The notes: generated by a model from the letters alone, not told the origin. A DNA stretch of 45,888 bases from Salinivirgaceae bacterium (GCA_030620515.1 JAUXEM010000007.1:1-45888); one strand, 5' to 3'. Positions 1 through 11,392 are shown, counted from the first letter of the stretch. Program-made: numbers and translations.

Positions 1-2
1 GG

Positions 3-515
3 CAGGATGAGTATTATTCAGATATTCATAGCAGATACGAAAATAGAGAGTTTATGGAAAAAGATAGTATTCACTTTCCAGATTCATTAAAATATTTTAC
101 AACAAATGGTAGAGTAGTTTATGGTGGTGGTGGAATTATGCCAGATGTATTTGTACCTGTTGACACAACAATTGGTTCAGCATATCTATCTTCAGTATCA
201 AGAAAAGGATTAGAATACCTATTCTGTTTTGAATATACAGATAGTAATCGAAAACAACTTTCTTCATTTAAAACAACCACCGAACTAATTGATTTTTTAA
301 GTGGACAGAATCTTCTTAATAGATTTGTGAAGTTTGCTGAAGAGAACGGTGTTAAAAAAGATGCAAATGGATTAGCCATTTCAGGAAAGGTTATTCATAC
401 CCAAATTGTAGCGTTAATTGCTAGGAATGTATTTGATAATGATGGATTCTATCCTGTAATTAAAGAGATAGATGAAACTTTGCAGGAGGCAATAAAAATC
501 ATAGAAAATAATTAA
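3..515 (+). CDS. S41 family C-terminal processing peptidase, 3' end only (truncated by window edge)
   Basis: Frame is open from base 3 ([21 protein letters not shown]...). [21 protein letters not shown] is typical of the C-terminal part of S41/CtpA proteases. Confidence 0.8.
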   Translation, partial: QDEYYSDIHSRYENREFMEKDSIHFPDSLKYFTTNGRVVYGGGGIMPDVFVPVDTTIGSAYLSSVSRKGLEYLFCFEYTDSNRKQLSSFKTTTELIDFLSGQNLLNRFVKFAEENGVKKDANGLAISGKVIHTQIVALIARNVFDNDGFYPVIKEIDETLQEAIKIIENN

Positions 516-561
516 CTTTGCAAATTATTTTACGTACATAATCGAAATAAATATAAATAAG

Positions 562-2019
562 ATGTTAGAATTATTAAATGAAACAGCAACCTATAAAATA
601 GCAGATATTAGTCTTGCTGAATGGGGAAGAAAAGAGCTTGATTTAGCTGAAATAGAGATGCCTGGATTAATGGCTCTAAGAGAAGAATATAAAGGACAAA
701 AACCGTTGGCTGGAGCAAAAATTATGGGTTCGCTTCATATGACTGTTCAAACGGCAATTCTTATTGAAACTTTAGTTGAGCTTGGCGCTGATGTACGTTG
801 GGTTTCATGCAATATATTTTCAACACAGGACCACGCTGCTGCAGCTGTTGTTGTAGGTAAAGAGGGTACAGTACAATCGCCAAAAGGAACTCCTGTTTTT
901 GCCTGGAAAGGTGAAACATTAGAAGAATATTGGGCGTGTACAAACAAAGCTTTAAACTGGCCCGATGGAAGTGGACCAAACCTTATTTTAGACGATGGCG
1001 GTGATGCCACAATGTTAGTTGTTAAAGGAGCTGAGTTTGAGACTGCAGGTAAGGTACCTGATTTTGATACTAAGATTCATTCCGAAGAAGAGGGTGTGTT
1101 TTTAAAGTTATGTAAAAAAGTATTAGCTGAAAATCCAAAGTGTTGGACTAAAATGCGCGATCAAATTCGTGGCGTTTCCGAAGAAACAACTACAGGCGTT
1201 CACCGTTTATATCAATTAGCCGAAGCTGGAAAATTACCTTTCCCTGCAATTAATGTAAACGACTCAGTAACAAAATCTAAATTTGACAATTTATATGGAT
1301 GCCGCCACTCATTAACAGATGGTATAATGCGTGCATCTGACGTTATGTTAGCTGGAAAAGTTGCTGTTGTATGTGGATATGGTGATGTAGGAAAAGGAAG
1401 TGCTCAATCTCTTCGCGGACAAGGAGCTAGAGTTATTGTTACGGAAATTGATCCAATTTGTGCCCTTCAGGCCGCCATGGAAGGTTATGAAGTAAAAACA
1501 GTGGAAGACGTAGTAGAATATGCCGACATATTTGTAACAACCACTGGTAATAAAGATATTATTACTGCTCAACACATGAGCAAAATGAAAAATATGGCAA
1601 TTGTTGGCAATATTGGTCATTTCGATAACGAAATTCAAATGGCTGAATTAATGGCAACTCCAGGCATCGTAAGAGTTAATATTAAGCCTCAATTTGACAA
1701 ATGGGTATTTGCCGATGGACATAGTGTGTTGCTTTTAGCCGAAGGAAGATTATTAAACTTAGGTTGTGCCACAGGTCATCCTAGTTTTGTAATGTCAGCT
1801 TCATTTACGAATCAAGTTTTGGCGCAAATAGAATTGCATAAAAATAATGAAGCCTATAAAAATCAGGTTTATACTTTACCTAAATATTTAGACGAAAAAG
1901 TTGCTCGTTTACACCTTGATAAATTAGGTGTTAAATTAACACAACTTAGTAAAGACCAGTCTGATTACCTCGGAATACCAATTGATGGACCATATAAGGC
2001 CGATCATTACAGATATTAA
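562..2019 (+). CDS. ahcY: Adenosylhomocysteinase (S-adenosyl-L-homocysteine hydrolase)
   Basis: 485 aa; [12 protein letters not shown], [21 protein letters not shown] and [42 protein letters not shown] motifs; C-terminal [11 protein letters not shown]. Confidence 0.98.
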   Translation: MLELLNETATYKIADISLAEWGRKELDLAEIEMPGLMALREEYKGQKPLAGAKIMGSLHMTVQTAILIETLVELGADVRWVSCNIFSTQDHAAAAVVVGKEGTVQSPKGTPVFAWKGETLEEYWACTNKALNWPDGSGPNLILDDGGDATMLVVKGAEFETAGKVPDFDTKIHSEEEGVFLKLCKKVLAENPKCWTKMRDQIRGVSEETTTGVHRLYQLAEAGKLPFPAINVNDSVTKSKFDNLYGCRHSLTDGIMRASDVMLAGKVAVVCGYGDVGKGSAQSLRGQGARVIVTEIDPICALQAAMEGYEVKTVEDVVEYADIFVTTTGNKDIITAQHMSKMKNMAIVGNIGHFDNEIQMAELMATPGIVRVNIKPQFDKWVFADGHSVLLLAEGRLLNLGCATGHPSFVMSASFTNQVLAQIELHKNNEAYKNQVYTLPKYLDEKVARLHLDKLGVKLTQLSKDQSDYLGIPIDGPYKADHYRY

Positions 2020-2028
2020 TATATTATT

Positions 2029-2053
2029 AAAGGAGGCTTTAAGCCTCCTTTTT
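2029..2053 (+). terminator. Intrinsic terminator after ahcY
   Basis: AAAGGAGGCTTTAAGCCTCCTTTTT: near-perfect hairpin plus T tract. Confidence 0.85.
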
Positions 2054-2507
2054 AATTGAAAATTCTTAAATAAGTTCCATCGAATGATGTTCTATACGCT
2101 TTAAGAGCTTTAATAGAAGACCCTTTAGAAACAGAACCATTCATGAGTTCATATTGGGATTTACAGCATGGGCAAACTACATTAACAATACTATTCTCAT
2201 CTTTTTCTACAGAACAATTATCTGAAATCTTAAAAGTGCATGTCCTGTCATAGGCTTTAAATTCATCAATACCCGAATGGTATACTATTATCCCATTTCC
2301 ATTATATCCTTCCCTCTCAATATAAGCACTACCACTCACATTTAGCAAATCAATATATACCGGATTCTGCAAATCAATAGTGTAATTTACATAGGCATAA
2401 GGTATAATGTCTTGATTATCATCAGCGCAACTTGCAAAAAAGATGACAATTATTATATAGATTACTAAAAATGTGTTTATTTTTGACTTTTTAAAATAAT
2501 GTTTCAT
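2052..2507 (-). CDS. Lipoprotein with Rieske-like fold but degenerate cluster ligands
   Basis: Lipobox-like FFASCADD after signal sequence; C-terminal CPCCKSQYELMNGSVSKGSSIKALKAYRTSFDGTYLRIFN resembles the Rieske CPCHGSxF...G.a..pL..y.v pattern. Confidence 0.65.
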   Translation of the reverse strand: MKHYFKKSKINTFLVIYIIIVIFFASCADDNQDIIPYAYVNYTIDLQNPVYIDLLNVSGSAYIEREGYNGNGIIVYHSGIDEFKAYDRTCTFKISDNCSVEKDENSIVNVVCPCCKSQYELMNGSVSKGSSIKALKAYRTSFDGTYLRIFN

Positions 2508-2549
2508 GTTTTTTGTACAAAGATATTAAATAACTAATATTTTGAACGA

Positions 2550-2939
2550 TTGAAAAATAGCTTTATTATATTAATACCTAAGTTGTGCAAATTTGCAATA
2601 GCTAATCGCTCAATTTGGATTATAAATTTTTTACTTTTGCTTTCAGTATTTTCATTAGCACAAGGAAAGTATTCTATTGATATGAAATCGAAAGATAGAA
2701 GAGTTCCTGTCTCGTATGCGTTTAATGACAAAAAAAATCAATTTGAGAATGCTAGGGTGTGGCGAAAAAACAAACGTATTGAAGACAAAGTATCTAAAAA
2801 AACAAAAAAGCATATATATAGTATACAAACTCACGAAGTGAAAAAGAGAATGAGGAAAGCAGAAAAAAAAGCAAATAATTTCAATAGGGGAAAAGTCCCT
2901 TTGGGTGTTAAACTAAAAAGAATAATAGAAAATGGATGA
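2550..2939 (+). CDS. Hypothetical small secreted, highly basic protein (start uncertain)
   Basis: Hydrophobic segment IWIINFLLLLSVFSLAQ followed by a Lys/Arg-rich region; overlaps the next ORF by 8 bp. Confidence 0.5.
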   Translation: MKNSFIILIPKLCKFAIANRSIWIINFLLLLSVFSLAQGKYSIDMKSKDRRVPVSYAFNDKKNQFENARVWRKNKRIEDKVSKKTKKHIYSIQTHEVKKRMRKAEKKANNFNRGKVPLGVKLKRIIENG

Positions 2940-3297
2940 TTTAAAGAATATATTAGTATTTGTAGCCACTATAGCGTTTTTTATATTTTCGGCCATAAGG
3001 AAAAGCAAAAAAAAGACAGCTTCTAAAGGTGGAAATATTTCCGAAAGCATTGAATCTATGTTCGGTCTACAAACTGAACATATTCAACCTAGTAATCAAT
3101 TTGAAGCTCCTGCTAATTTAATTGATGTTAAGAATGATGAAATTAGTAATAAAGAAATTATTATTAAGGAGGAAGTTAATAAAATGCCAAACGAAATAAA
3201 GCAAACTCAAATTACAGATACTATTGAGAACAAGCCTGTATTTGATTTGAAAGAGGCTGTGATCTATTCAGAAATTTTAAAAAGGAAAGAATTCTAG
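2932..3297 (+). CDS. Hypothetical membrane-anchored protein
   Basis: N-terminal TM (ILVFVATIAFFIFSAIRKSKKK) plus acidic tail; overlaps preceding stop. Confidence 0.5.
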   Translation: MDDLKNILVFVATIAFFIFSAIRKSKKKTASKGGNISESIESMFGLQTEHIQPSNQFEAPANLIDVKNDEISNKEIIIKEEVNKMPNEIKQTQITDTIENKPVFDLKEAVIYSEILKRKEF

Positions 3298-3413
3298 GTA
3301 GTTGTAAAGCATCTTTTTGTTTAATGAAATGTGCTTGCATTTATTCTTGAATAATATATATATTTACCGATTCAAAAATGGTGTGATAATAAATTAATCT
3401 AAAATGGGCGATT

Positions 3414-6400
3414 ATGATTAGAAAAGTACTCGTTGTTTTACTCATTTTGTTTGTAGGTGGTGGCTTATATGCTCAATCAGGAGCAGTAAAAGGTAAAGTT
3501 CTTGATATTGAGAGCGGAGAAGCTATACCATTTGCTAACATTATAGTAGAATTGAACGGAAACCAAATTGGAGGGGGAGTTTCCGATTTTGATGGCAATT
3601 ATACGATCAAACCTGTTGCCGCAGGCAAGTATACTGTAAAAGCATCTTATGTAGGATATAAGGGCTTACAAATAGACGGTGTTATTGTAAATAACGATCG
3701 TATTCGTTTTCTCGATTTAAAACTAACTTCATCTACTCAAGATATTGATGAAGTTATAGTTGTGGGCTACCAAGTTCCACTTATCGACAAAGATAACACT
3801 CAACAGGGTGGAACTGTTACTTCGGACGAAATTTCGAAAATGGCAGGTCGTTCTCCTGAGGCTGTAGCTTCTACAGTAGGAGGAGTTTATCAAGAAGATG
3901 GAGAAGTTAAGAGTGTGCGTGGTTCTCGCGATGGATCAACAGTATACTACATTGATGGTGTTAAGGTTAGAGGATCTAACAATATACCTAAGGCATCTAT
4001 TGCAGAAATTTCAGTTGTTACTGGAGGTTTACCTGCAAAATATGGAGATGCAACAGGTGGTGTAATTAGTATTACAACCAAAGGTGCATCGCGTACATAT
4101 TTCGGTGGACTTGAATTAGTTACATCAAAGTTCCTAGATGATTTTAATGAAAATATTGTTGCATTTAACTTATCGGGACCAATATGGCAGCGAACAATAG
4201 TTGATCCTAATAACCCTGAAAACACATATAAAGAACCTATTCTTGGTTTCTTTGTAGCAGGTGAAGGAACATATGTAGAAGACTCGCGTCCGTCTGCAGT
4301 TGGTGTTTGGAAAGCGAAAGATCATATACTTGATAGTATTTCGCGTACTCCTTTATTACCATCATCTGGAGATCAACAAATAGGGATACAAACAGCTAAT
4401 TTTCTGCAAGCAAAAGATTTTGAGAACGTGACTACCAAGCAAAACGTTGCTAGAAGCAGAGGTATGATTGCAGCCAAACTTGATTTTCAACCTGTAAAAA
4501 ATGTAGTATTTACAGTTGGTGGTACTTATGATTATACTGGTGGTAATACATATCACCACAATAGAGGTACTAGTATAGATGCTGTTGCTGATGGCGATAT
4601 ACCTTACTGGGATGCAAGAGCATATCCAAATCAAATATTTAACAGTGCTAATAATGCAAGTTTTAACGAAACAACATGGAGAACTTATGCCAGAATAACG
4701 CAAAAATTTGCTTCTAGCGAGAATGAGAACTCCCTAATTAAAAATGCATATTATACTGTACAGGTTGACTATTCAAAATATAAGTTTGAAAGACAAGATG
4801 AAACTCATAGAGATAATTTCTTTGGATACGGACATATAGGTAATTTTACTACCTATAAAAATAAATCGTATGAATATGGATTAGATACTACAGCTGGTTT
4901 GCAAGGTTATATAATGAATAACTATGCTGATACTCTAGTTACATTTAATCCTAGTGCATTGAACCCTGAATTAACTAGATATACAGAATTGTATTATGAT
5001 TACTTTGGCGGCGCTAACACTTCTACAGATATTGAAAGAGGTAATGGTTTGTTAAACGGACAGATTCCAGATGCTATTTATGGGAAAGTTCAGAATCCAG
5101 GTGAGGTACATAATGAGTATCTATTACAAGATAACGATCAGTTTAGATTTACCGCAATGGGGGCTGCTGATATTAAAGATCATGAAATTTCATTTGGTAT
5201 TGAATTTGAACAAAGAACTAATAGAACGCATTATGTTAAGCCACGTGAATTATGGCAGTTAGCAAGAGATTACACAAATTTCCATATTACAGAACTTGAT
5301 ATTGCAAATCCAATAGTAGGATATGTAACAGATATAAATGGCGATCAAATACATGATAACGATGGGAATTTAGTTTTTAACGATACCATTGATTATAATA
5401 GATTGTATAATAGAAATGCACAATCTTTGTTTGATATTAAGTTCAGAGAAAGCCAAGATATGGATAGCGATGCCTTGAATTGGATAGATATTGATAGCTA
5501 CGATCCAGAGGAACTATCGTTGGACTATTTTAGTGCCGATGAATTATTCAATAATGGTATTCAAAAGGTTGGAGCTTATGGATTTGACGTTTATGGAAAT
5601 AAACTAAACAGTAGTCCTACTTTTGAAGACTTTTTTACTAAAACATACGAATATGGTGGTAGAGATTGGTATGCTAGAGAAAGAGCACCTTTTAAACCAA
5701 TATATATGGCGGGCTATATTCAAGATAAGTTTGCTTTTAATGATTTAATTTTTAACGTTGGTTTACGTGTTGATAGATACGATGCAAACCAAATGGTTCA
5801 GAAAGATGCTTATTTAATTTATGATACATATCAAGTAGGAGAACAGGATTTAGTAGCTTCTGATGATATCCCTTCTAATATCCCAACAGATGCATATGTG
5901 TATGTTGATAATTCATCAGACGCAAAAAATATTGTAGGTTATCGTTCCGAAAATCAATGGTATGATGCTTCAGGTAGTCAGTTAAATGATGCATTAAGCC
6001 TTTTTAGAAATGGTTCAATTCAACCATTTCTTAAATCACCAGGCGATCGCCCAGGTGATAAATCATTTTTAGATGCATTTGAAGATTACAAAGAATCTTA
6101 TTCATTTATGCCGCGCATATCGTTTTCGTTCCCTATATCTGATGAAGCTTTATTTTTTGCGCATTATGATATTTTAACACAAAGGCCTTATTATAACCAA
6201 ATAAATCCTTTCGATTATTTATTTATTGAGCAAAATGCAAATGCAGTTTTTGACAATGCTAATTTGAAACCTGAGAAAACCATTGATTATGAAATAGGTT
6301 TTCAACAAAAGCTAACAAATTCTTCATCGGTAAAGATTTCAGCATTTGTTCGTGAACAACGCGATATGATTCAGATGAGACAGTTAGTAGGAGCGCATCC

Positions 6401-7133
6401 TATTAGCATGAAAACTTATGATAATATTGACTTTGGAACAGTAAAAGGCTTTACGCTTGGTTACGATTTACGTAGAACTAAAAATGTATTGTTTAAAGCA
6501 ACCTATACATTACAGTTTGCTAACTCTACTGGTTCTGATGCAACAGCAGCAGAAAACCTTATTGCTGCAGGCCAGCCAAACTTAAGAACTACGCTACCAA
6601 CTAATTATGATCAGCGTCATGCTTTAAGTATTGTTTTAGATTACCGCTTTAGCGAAGGCAAACAATATAATGGACCACAATGGTTTGGGGTTGATGTTTT
6701 TGCTAATGCTGGAGCTAATTTTGTTATAATGGCTGGTTCAGGAACCCCATATACAAAAAGAGATATTAATACAACTTATGTAGATGGTACTATTAATGGT
6801 TCAAGAATGCCTTGGCGTACTACTGTTAATATGAAAATAGATAAAAGTTTTACTTTAAAATTTGGTAAAACTGAAGGTAAGAAAAAGGTTACTGATTTAA
6901 ATGTGTATATAGATGTGTCAAATTTACTTGATACTAAGAATACACTAAAAGTTTATACATATACTGGTAACCCTGAAGACGATGGCTATTTAACTGCTGC
7001 AAGAAATCAAAGTGAAATTGAAAATACACTTGATCCTGCGGCCTATAGAAATTTTTACTCAATGGTTATTAATAATCCTTCTCGTTATACTTTGCCAAGA
7101 AGAATACGTTTGGGAGTAATGTTCAGTTTTTAA
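3414..7133 (+). CDS. TonB-dependent receptor with carboxypeptidase-regulatory-like N-terminal domain
   Basis: 1239 aa; signal peptide, GKVLDIESGEAIPFANIIVELNG...GGVSDFDGNYTIKPVAAGKY domain, plug motif VYYIDGVKVRGSNNIPKASIAEISVVTGGLPAKYGDATGGVISITTK, beta-barrel ending RRIRLGVMFSF. Confidence 0.95.
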   Translation: MIRKVLVVLLILFVGGGLYAQSGAVKGKVLDIESGEAIPFANIIVELNGNQIGGGVSDFDGNYTIKPVAAGKYTVKASYVGYKGLQIDGVIVNNDRIRFLDLKLTSSTQDIDEVIVVGYQVPLIDKDNTQQGGTVTSDEISKMAGRSPEAVASTVGGVYQEDGEVKSVRGSRDGSTVYYIDGVKVRGSNNIPKASIAEISVVTGGLPAKYGDATGGVISITTKGASRTYFGGLELVTSKFLDDFNENIVAFNLSGPIWQRTIVDPNNPENTYKEPILGFFVAGEGTYVEDSRPSAVGVWKAKDHILDSISRTPLLPSSGDQQIGIQTANFLQAKDFENVTTKQNVARSRGMIAAKLDFQPVKNVVFTVGGTYDYTGGNTYHHNRGTSIDAVADGDIPYWDARAYPNQIFNSANNASFNETTWRTYARITQKFASSENENSLIKNAYYTVQVDYSKYKFERQDETHRDNFFGYGHIGNFTTYKNKSYEYGLDTTAGLQGYIMNNYADTLVTFNPSALNPELTRYTELYYDYFGGANTSTDIERGNGLLNGQIPDAIYGKVQNPGEVHNEYLLQDNDQFRFTAMGAADIKDHEISFGIEFEQRTNRTHYVKPRELWQLARDYTNFHITELDIANPIVGYVTDINGDQIHDNDGNLVFNDTIDYNRLYNRNAQSLFDIKFRESQDMDSDALNWIDIDSYDPEELSLDYFSADELFNNGIQKVGAYGFDVYGNKLNSSPTFEDFFTKTYEYGGRDWYARERAPFKPIYMAGYIQDKFAFNDLIFNVGLRVDRYDANQMVQKDAYLIYDTYQVGEQDLVASDDIPSNIPTDAYVYVDNSSDAKNIVGYRSENQWYDASGSQLNDALSLFRNGSIQPFLKSPGDRPGDKSFLDAFEDYKESYSFMPRISFSFPISDEALFFAHYDILTQRPYYNQINPFDYLFIEQNANAVFDNANLKPEKTIDYEIGFQQKLTNSSSVKISAFVREQRDMIQMRQLVGAHPISMKTYDNIDFGTVKGFTLGYDLRRTKNVLFKATYTLQFANSTGSDATAAENLIAAGQPNLRTTLPTNYDQRHALSIVLDYRFSEGKQYNGPQWFGVDVFANAGANFVIMAGSGTPYTKRDINTTYVDGTINGSRMPWRTTVNMKIDKSFTLKFGKTEGKKKVTDLNVYIDVSNLLDTKNTLKVYTYTGNPEDDGYLTAARNQSEIENTLDPAAYRNFYSMVINNPSRYTLPRRIRLGVMFSF

Positions 7134-7157
7134 TTGATAACTTTTAATTTTAAAAAA

Positions 7158-10100
7158 ATGAATAAAGTTAGATATATAGTTTTATTATTTATACTGTGTT
7201 TAGGGATAACTTCTCAGGCAAGGGATTATCGCAAAGGCTCAGAAAGGAAATCTGCAGAGAATGTTACAGCGGGATGTTTACCGGGAGCAACATCTTCAGA
7301 TTTAGACCTGAATAATGTTCGTGCATTGATCCATACAGGTGGTGATATGTGGTGGGATTTAGCAAATAATGCTAGATATGAGGTACCTAAAGGTTCTGGT
7401 AAACAAGCTCTTTTTGCTGGTGGTATTTGGATAGGTGGTGTTGATGTTAATGGCCAGCTTAGGTTAGCTGCTAAAACCTATCGTTCACAAGGTAACGATT
7501 ACTGGCCTGGTCCGCTAATTTCTTCAGGTGAGGGAATTGCTAGTGTAACACCCGATATTTGTAGTAGGTATGATAAACACCATAAAATTACAAAAGAAGA
7601 GGTTGAGGAATTTAGAAGTTGGTATAATGCCGATGCTATAACTAAAGATAAAGATTTTCCAGATTATTCTGTACCATTAGTAATTCAAGAATGGCCTGCA
7701 CACGGTCCAACAGATGCTGGTGCATACGATTATTATTTGGCTCCTTTTGCCGATGTTGATGGTGATGGAGTTTATAATTATCTTAATGGTGATTATCCTA
7801 ATTTTATTTTCGATAATAGTGGTGGTTGTAATTACGCTCCTGAGCGTAGAGCAGAAAATCTTAATTCTGCAAGTCAAAAACTATTTGGCGATATGACAAT
7901 GTGGTGGGTATATAACGATAAAGGTAATATTCATACTCAATCGCCTGGTGCTGCTGCTATTGGCATGGAGATTAGAGGGCAAGCCTTTGCGTTTTCTACC
8001 AACGATGAGCTTAATAACATGACCTTTTATAATTATCAAGTTATAAATAGATCAACCTTTACTTTAGCCGATGCTTATTTTGGTGTATGGACAGATGCCG
8101 ACCTTGGAGATGCTGATGATGATTTTGTGGGTTGCGATGTTGCCCAAGGACTTGGTTATCTTTATAATGGTAAACCAGTAGATGGTGATGGTAGTGGAAA
8201 AACCTACGGAGCATCACCTCCAGCAATAGGAATCGACTTTTTTGAAGGACCTTACCAAGATTTAAATTCAAAAGATGATTTATCATCTTGGGAAGAAGCA
8301 AATAGAGTTAATCTTGATTGTCAGAACGGATACGGTCTAAATTCTGATAAAGAGTGGGTGCAAATGGGCCAAGGTGATATATTTAATGGAAATATAAATG
8401 GTTTAAACTTTGGCGATGGAATAGTTGATAATGAACGTTGGGGAATGAGACGATTCATATATAATAACATAGATGGTAACCCTGGACAACAAGATCCAGA
8501 AACAGCAGTTGAATTTTACAATTACTTAAAAGGTATATGGAAAGATGGTGTTCCAATGACATATGGTAAAACTGGCTATAGAGATGGTACACTGAATGCA
8601 AATTTTATGTTCCCAAACAATACTGACCAATGTGGCTGGGGTACTGGTGGTGAAAAACAAGCTGATTGGAATGAAGAAACTGCAAATAATGGGGGTTCTA
8701 ATGACCCAAATGATAGAAGGTTTGTGCAGTCTGCAGGTCCATTTACACTAGAACCTGGTGCAGTTAACGATATAACTATCGGAGTAGTTTGGGCAAGAGC
8801 AAATAGTACGCCTTGGGCTTCTGTTCAAGAGGTTAGAAAAGCTGATATAAAAGCTCAACGTCTATTTGAAAATTGTTTTCAATTAATTGACGGGCCAGAT
8901 GCTCCTGATCTTCATATTGTTGAGCTTTCAAATAGTCTTATTTTTCATATATCCAATAAAACTAAATCAAATAATTATTTGGAAGGTTATAGTGCGAAAG
9001 ATCCTTTTATTGATGATGGAGTACCTGAAGAGGATAAATGGTTTGATTTTCAGGGATATCAAGTATATCAATTGAAGAACCAAAATGTTACAATGGCAGA
9101 AATTGATGATAATAATTTTGCTAGACAAATATTTCAGTGCGATGTGCAGGATGATATTATTAATTTAATTAATTTCAGCTGGGATCCTGACTTACAGGCT
9201 ATGATTCCAGTTGAGAAAGTTGCTGGGCTTAACAAGGGTGTTCTACACTCATTTGAGATTGAAGTTGATGCTTTTGCATCAGGTAACAATAAAACTTTAG
9301 TTAATTATAAAGATTACTATTATGTTGCTGTTGCTTACGCGCACAATAATTATGCTCCTTACGACCCAGTTAACGATGGCGCTTTAGGTAAACAAACTGC
9401 ACCTTATTTAGCAGGTCGTAGAAATGTGAAAACTTACTCTGCAACCCCTAACTCAATTGCATCGCATAATGGTGGAACGGAGCTAAATTCTGTGTATGGA
9501 ATGACTCCTAATTTATATTATAAAGAGGGACGCGGAACTGGCTATAACTATTTAAGATTAACTGAAAGTACAAAAAACAGTATTCTATCTAAAACAGATA
9601 TTCCGTTTAAGGCCGATTCTTTAATTTATGAGGTAAATGGTGGTCCAGTTGAAGTTAAAGTTATTGATCCTATAAACATAATTAGTGCCGATTATGAATT
9701 AAGGCTAAGTAAAGATTCTGTACACCTTAAGAGTGGTTACTATAACCCTTCTGATTCATTGAATGCTAATAACAAAACTGGCCAAATTCATGATACTAAG
9801 TGGGAATTAGCTTGGACAGTTGATGGTGTTGATAAAATGGTGGTTTCAAATAATTGGATTCGATACCAGAATGAAATGCTTATTCCCGAAATTGGGCTGT
9901 CCATTGCTTTATCGCAGGTTGAATTCCCAGGTAAAAAATATTCAAATGCTTTCGATGATTTAGAAAATATTAATAATGGTTTTGTAGGAGACAATTCATA
10001 CTATGAAGATGATGCAATTCATTGGGTAGATGGTATTCCAAATTTGGATGGAACTACTTATTTGAACTGGATTAGAGTAGGTAGTGTTGACTCTGAAGAT

Positions 10101-11351
10101 GACGATTCACAAAGTGATTATTTAGGTAGAGACCCTGATCAGATTTACGAAAGAGTTTTAGGTGGTACATGGGCTCCTTATTGCCTAACTTCAAAATTTG
10201 ATTTTGGTACGTCAAATATTGAATCTCAACCAGATCAAATTTCTTTTAAAAGCTTTCGCTTAGCAAGTATTGACTTTGTTTTAACAAAAGATGAAAGTTT
10301 ATGGACAAGATGTCCTGTTGTTGAAATGGCTCAAAATGATGCAGATAATACTAGTAAAAATAGTATTTCTGAAGGAGGAGCATTAAGATTCCAACTTAGA
10401 GCAGCTCCATCGCGCGATAAAGATGGAAATTACGATGCTAGTTTAACTGTTGATAATTTATCAGATCCAAATGCATCAAATTTCATTGGAGCAACTGGAA
10501 TGAGCTGGTTTCCTGGATATGCTATTGATGTTGAAACAGGTGAAAGACTAAATATCGTTTTTGGAGAAGACAGCTGGTTAGTTGGTGATAACGGAAATGA
10601 TATGCTTTGGAATCCTACATCAAATATTGGTAATATTTATTTTAATCCAAAATTTGGTGGAAAACACTTTATTTATGTATTTGGACATAACGAAGTAACT
10701 AATAATGTTATGCCAGCATATGACTTTGGTAAAACTATATATGATGCATTGCATCCAAGTTTAGATCCAATCACTCGAAGAAATAATGAGAAAAAGATTT
10801 GGAAACATCCGACTTGGACCTGTATGCCTTTAATTAAAGACGAATTTGCATATGTTGATTATGCTGACATGCCTGATAATAATATTACTATTGAGTTAAG
10901 AGCAGCTAATCCGTATTTCATTGGAACTGGTGGTTTTGCTTCTGATGCACCAACAAATTCTAATTATCCTACATTTGAATTTAACACAGACGCTTTAAGC
11001 GTGGTGCAACACTCAACTGACTTTGGCAAAAATGCCATGGATAATATTAACGTTGTGCCAAACCCTTATTATGGTTATTCTGAATACGAACAAACTCAAC
11101 TTGATAATATAGTAAAAATTACTAATTTACCTGAAAGATGTATTGTTAGTATCTATACACCAAAAGGAAACTTAGTGCGCAAGTTCGATAAAGATAATTC
11201 ACTATCATATATTGAATGGGATTTGAAAAACACTTATAGTGTAGGAATTGCAAGTGGTGTTTATATCATTCACATTAGTTCTCCAGAACTGGGTGAGAAA
11301 GTTGTTAAGTGGTTTGGCTCGTTAAGGCCTGTTGACTTAAATTCTTTCTAA
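7158..11351 (+). CDS. Large secreted protein with T9SS-type C-terminal domain
   Basis: Start at 7158 gives signal peptide MNKVRYIVLLFILCLGITSQA; DVDGDGVYNYLNGDYP Ca-binding-like loop; C-terminal INVVPNPYYGYSEYE...SIYTPKGNLVRKF...SGVYIIHI resembles T9SS type A sorting domains. Confidence 0.85.
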   Translation: MNKVRYIVLLFILCLGITSQARDYRKGSERKSAENVTAGCLPGATSSDLDLNNVRALIHTGGDMWWDLANNARYEVPKGSGKQALFAGGIWIGGVDVNGQLRLAAKTYRSQGNDYWPGPLISSGEGIASVTPDICSRYDKHHKITKEEVEEFRSWYNADAITKDKDFPDYSVPLVIQEWPAHGPTDAGAYDYYLAPFADVDGDGVYNYLNGDYPNFIFDNSGGCNYAPERRAENLNSASQKLFGDMTMWWVYNDKGNIHTQSPGAAAIGMEIRGQAFAFSTNDELNNMTFYNYQVINRSTFTLADAYFGVWTDADLGDADDDFVGCDVAQGLGYLYNGKPVDGDGSGKTYGASPPAIGIDFFEGPYQDLNSKDDLSSWEEANRVNLDCQNGYGLNSDKEWVQMGQGDIFNGNINGLNFGDGIVDNERWGMRRFIYNNIDGNPGQQDPETAVEFYNYLKGIWKDGVPMTYGKTGYRDGTLNANFMFPNNTDQCGWGTGGEKQADWNEETANNGGSNDPNDRRFVQSAGPFTLEPGAVNDITIGVVWARANSTPWASVQEVRKADIKAQRLFENCFQLIDGPDAPDLHIVELSNSLIFHISNKTKSNNYLEGYSAKDPFIDDGVPEEDKWFDFQGYQVYQLKNQNVTMAEIDDNNFARQIFQCDVQDDIINLINFSWDPDLQAMIPVEKVAGLNKGVLHSFEIEVDAFASGNNKTLVNYKDYYYVAVAYAHNNYAPYDPVNDGALGKQTAPYLAGRRNVKTYSATPNSIASHNGGTELNSVYGMTPNLYYKEGRGTGYNYLRLTESTKNSILSKTDIPFKADSLIYEVNGGPVEVKVIDPINIISADYELRLSKDSVHLKSGYYNPSDSLNANNKTGQIHDTKWELAWTVDGVDKMVVSNNWIRYQNEMLIPEIGLSIALSQVEFPGKKYSNAFDDLENINNGFVGDNSYYEDDAIHWVDGIPNLDGTTYLNWIRVGSVDSEDDDSQSDYLGRDPDQIYERVLGGTWAPYCLTSKFDFGTSNIESQPDQISFKSFRLASIDFVLTKDESLWTRCPVVEMAQNDADNTSKNSISEGGALRFQLRAAPSRDKDGNYDASLTVDNLSDPNASNFIGATGMSWFPGYAIDVETGERLNIVFGEDSWLVGDNGNDMLWNPTSNIGNIYFNPKFGGKHFIYVFGHNEVTNNVMPAYDFGKTIYDALHPSLDPITRRNNEKKIWKHPTWTCMPLIKDEFAYVDYADMPDNNITIELRAANPYFIGTGGFASDAPTNSNYPTFEFNTDALSVVQHSTDFGKNAMDNINVVPNPYYGYSEYEQTQLDNIVKITNLPERCIVSIYTPKGNLVRKFDKDNSLSYIEWDLKNTYSVGIASGVYIIHISSPELGEKVVKWFGSLRPVDLNSF

Positions 11352-11392
11352 GTTTTGTATATAGATAATAAATTGATAATAAAGAAATCGAT

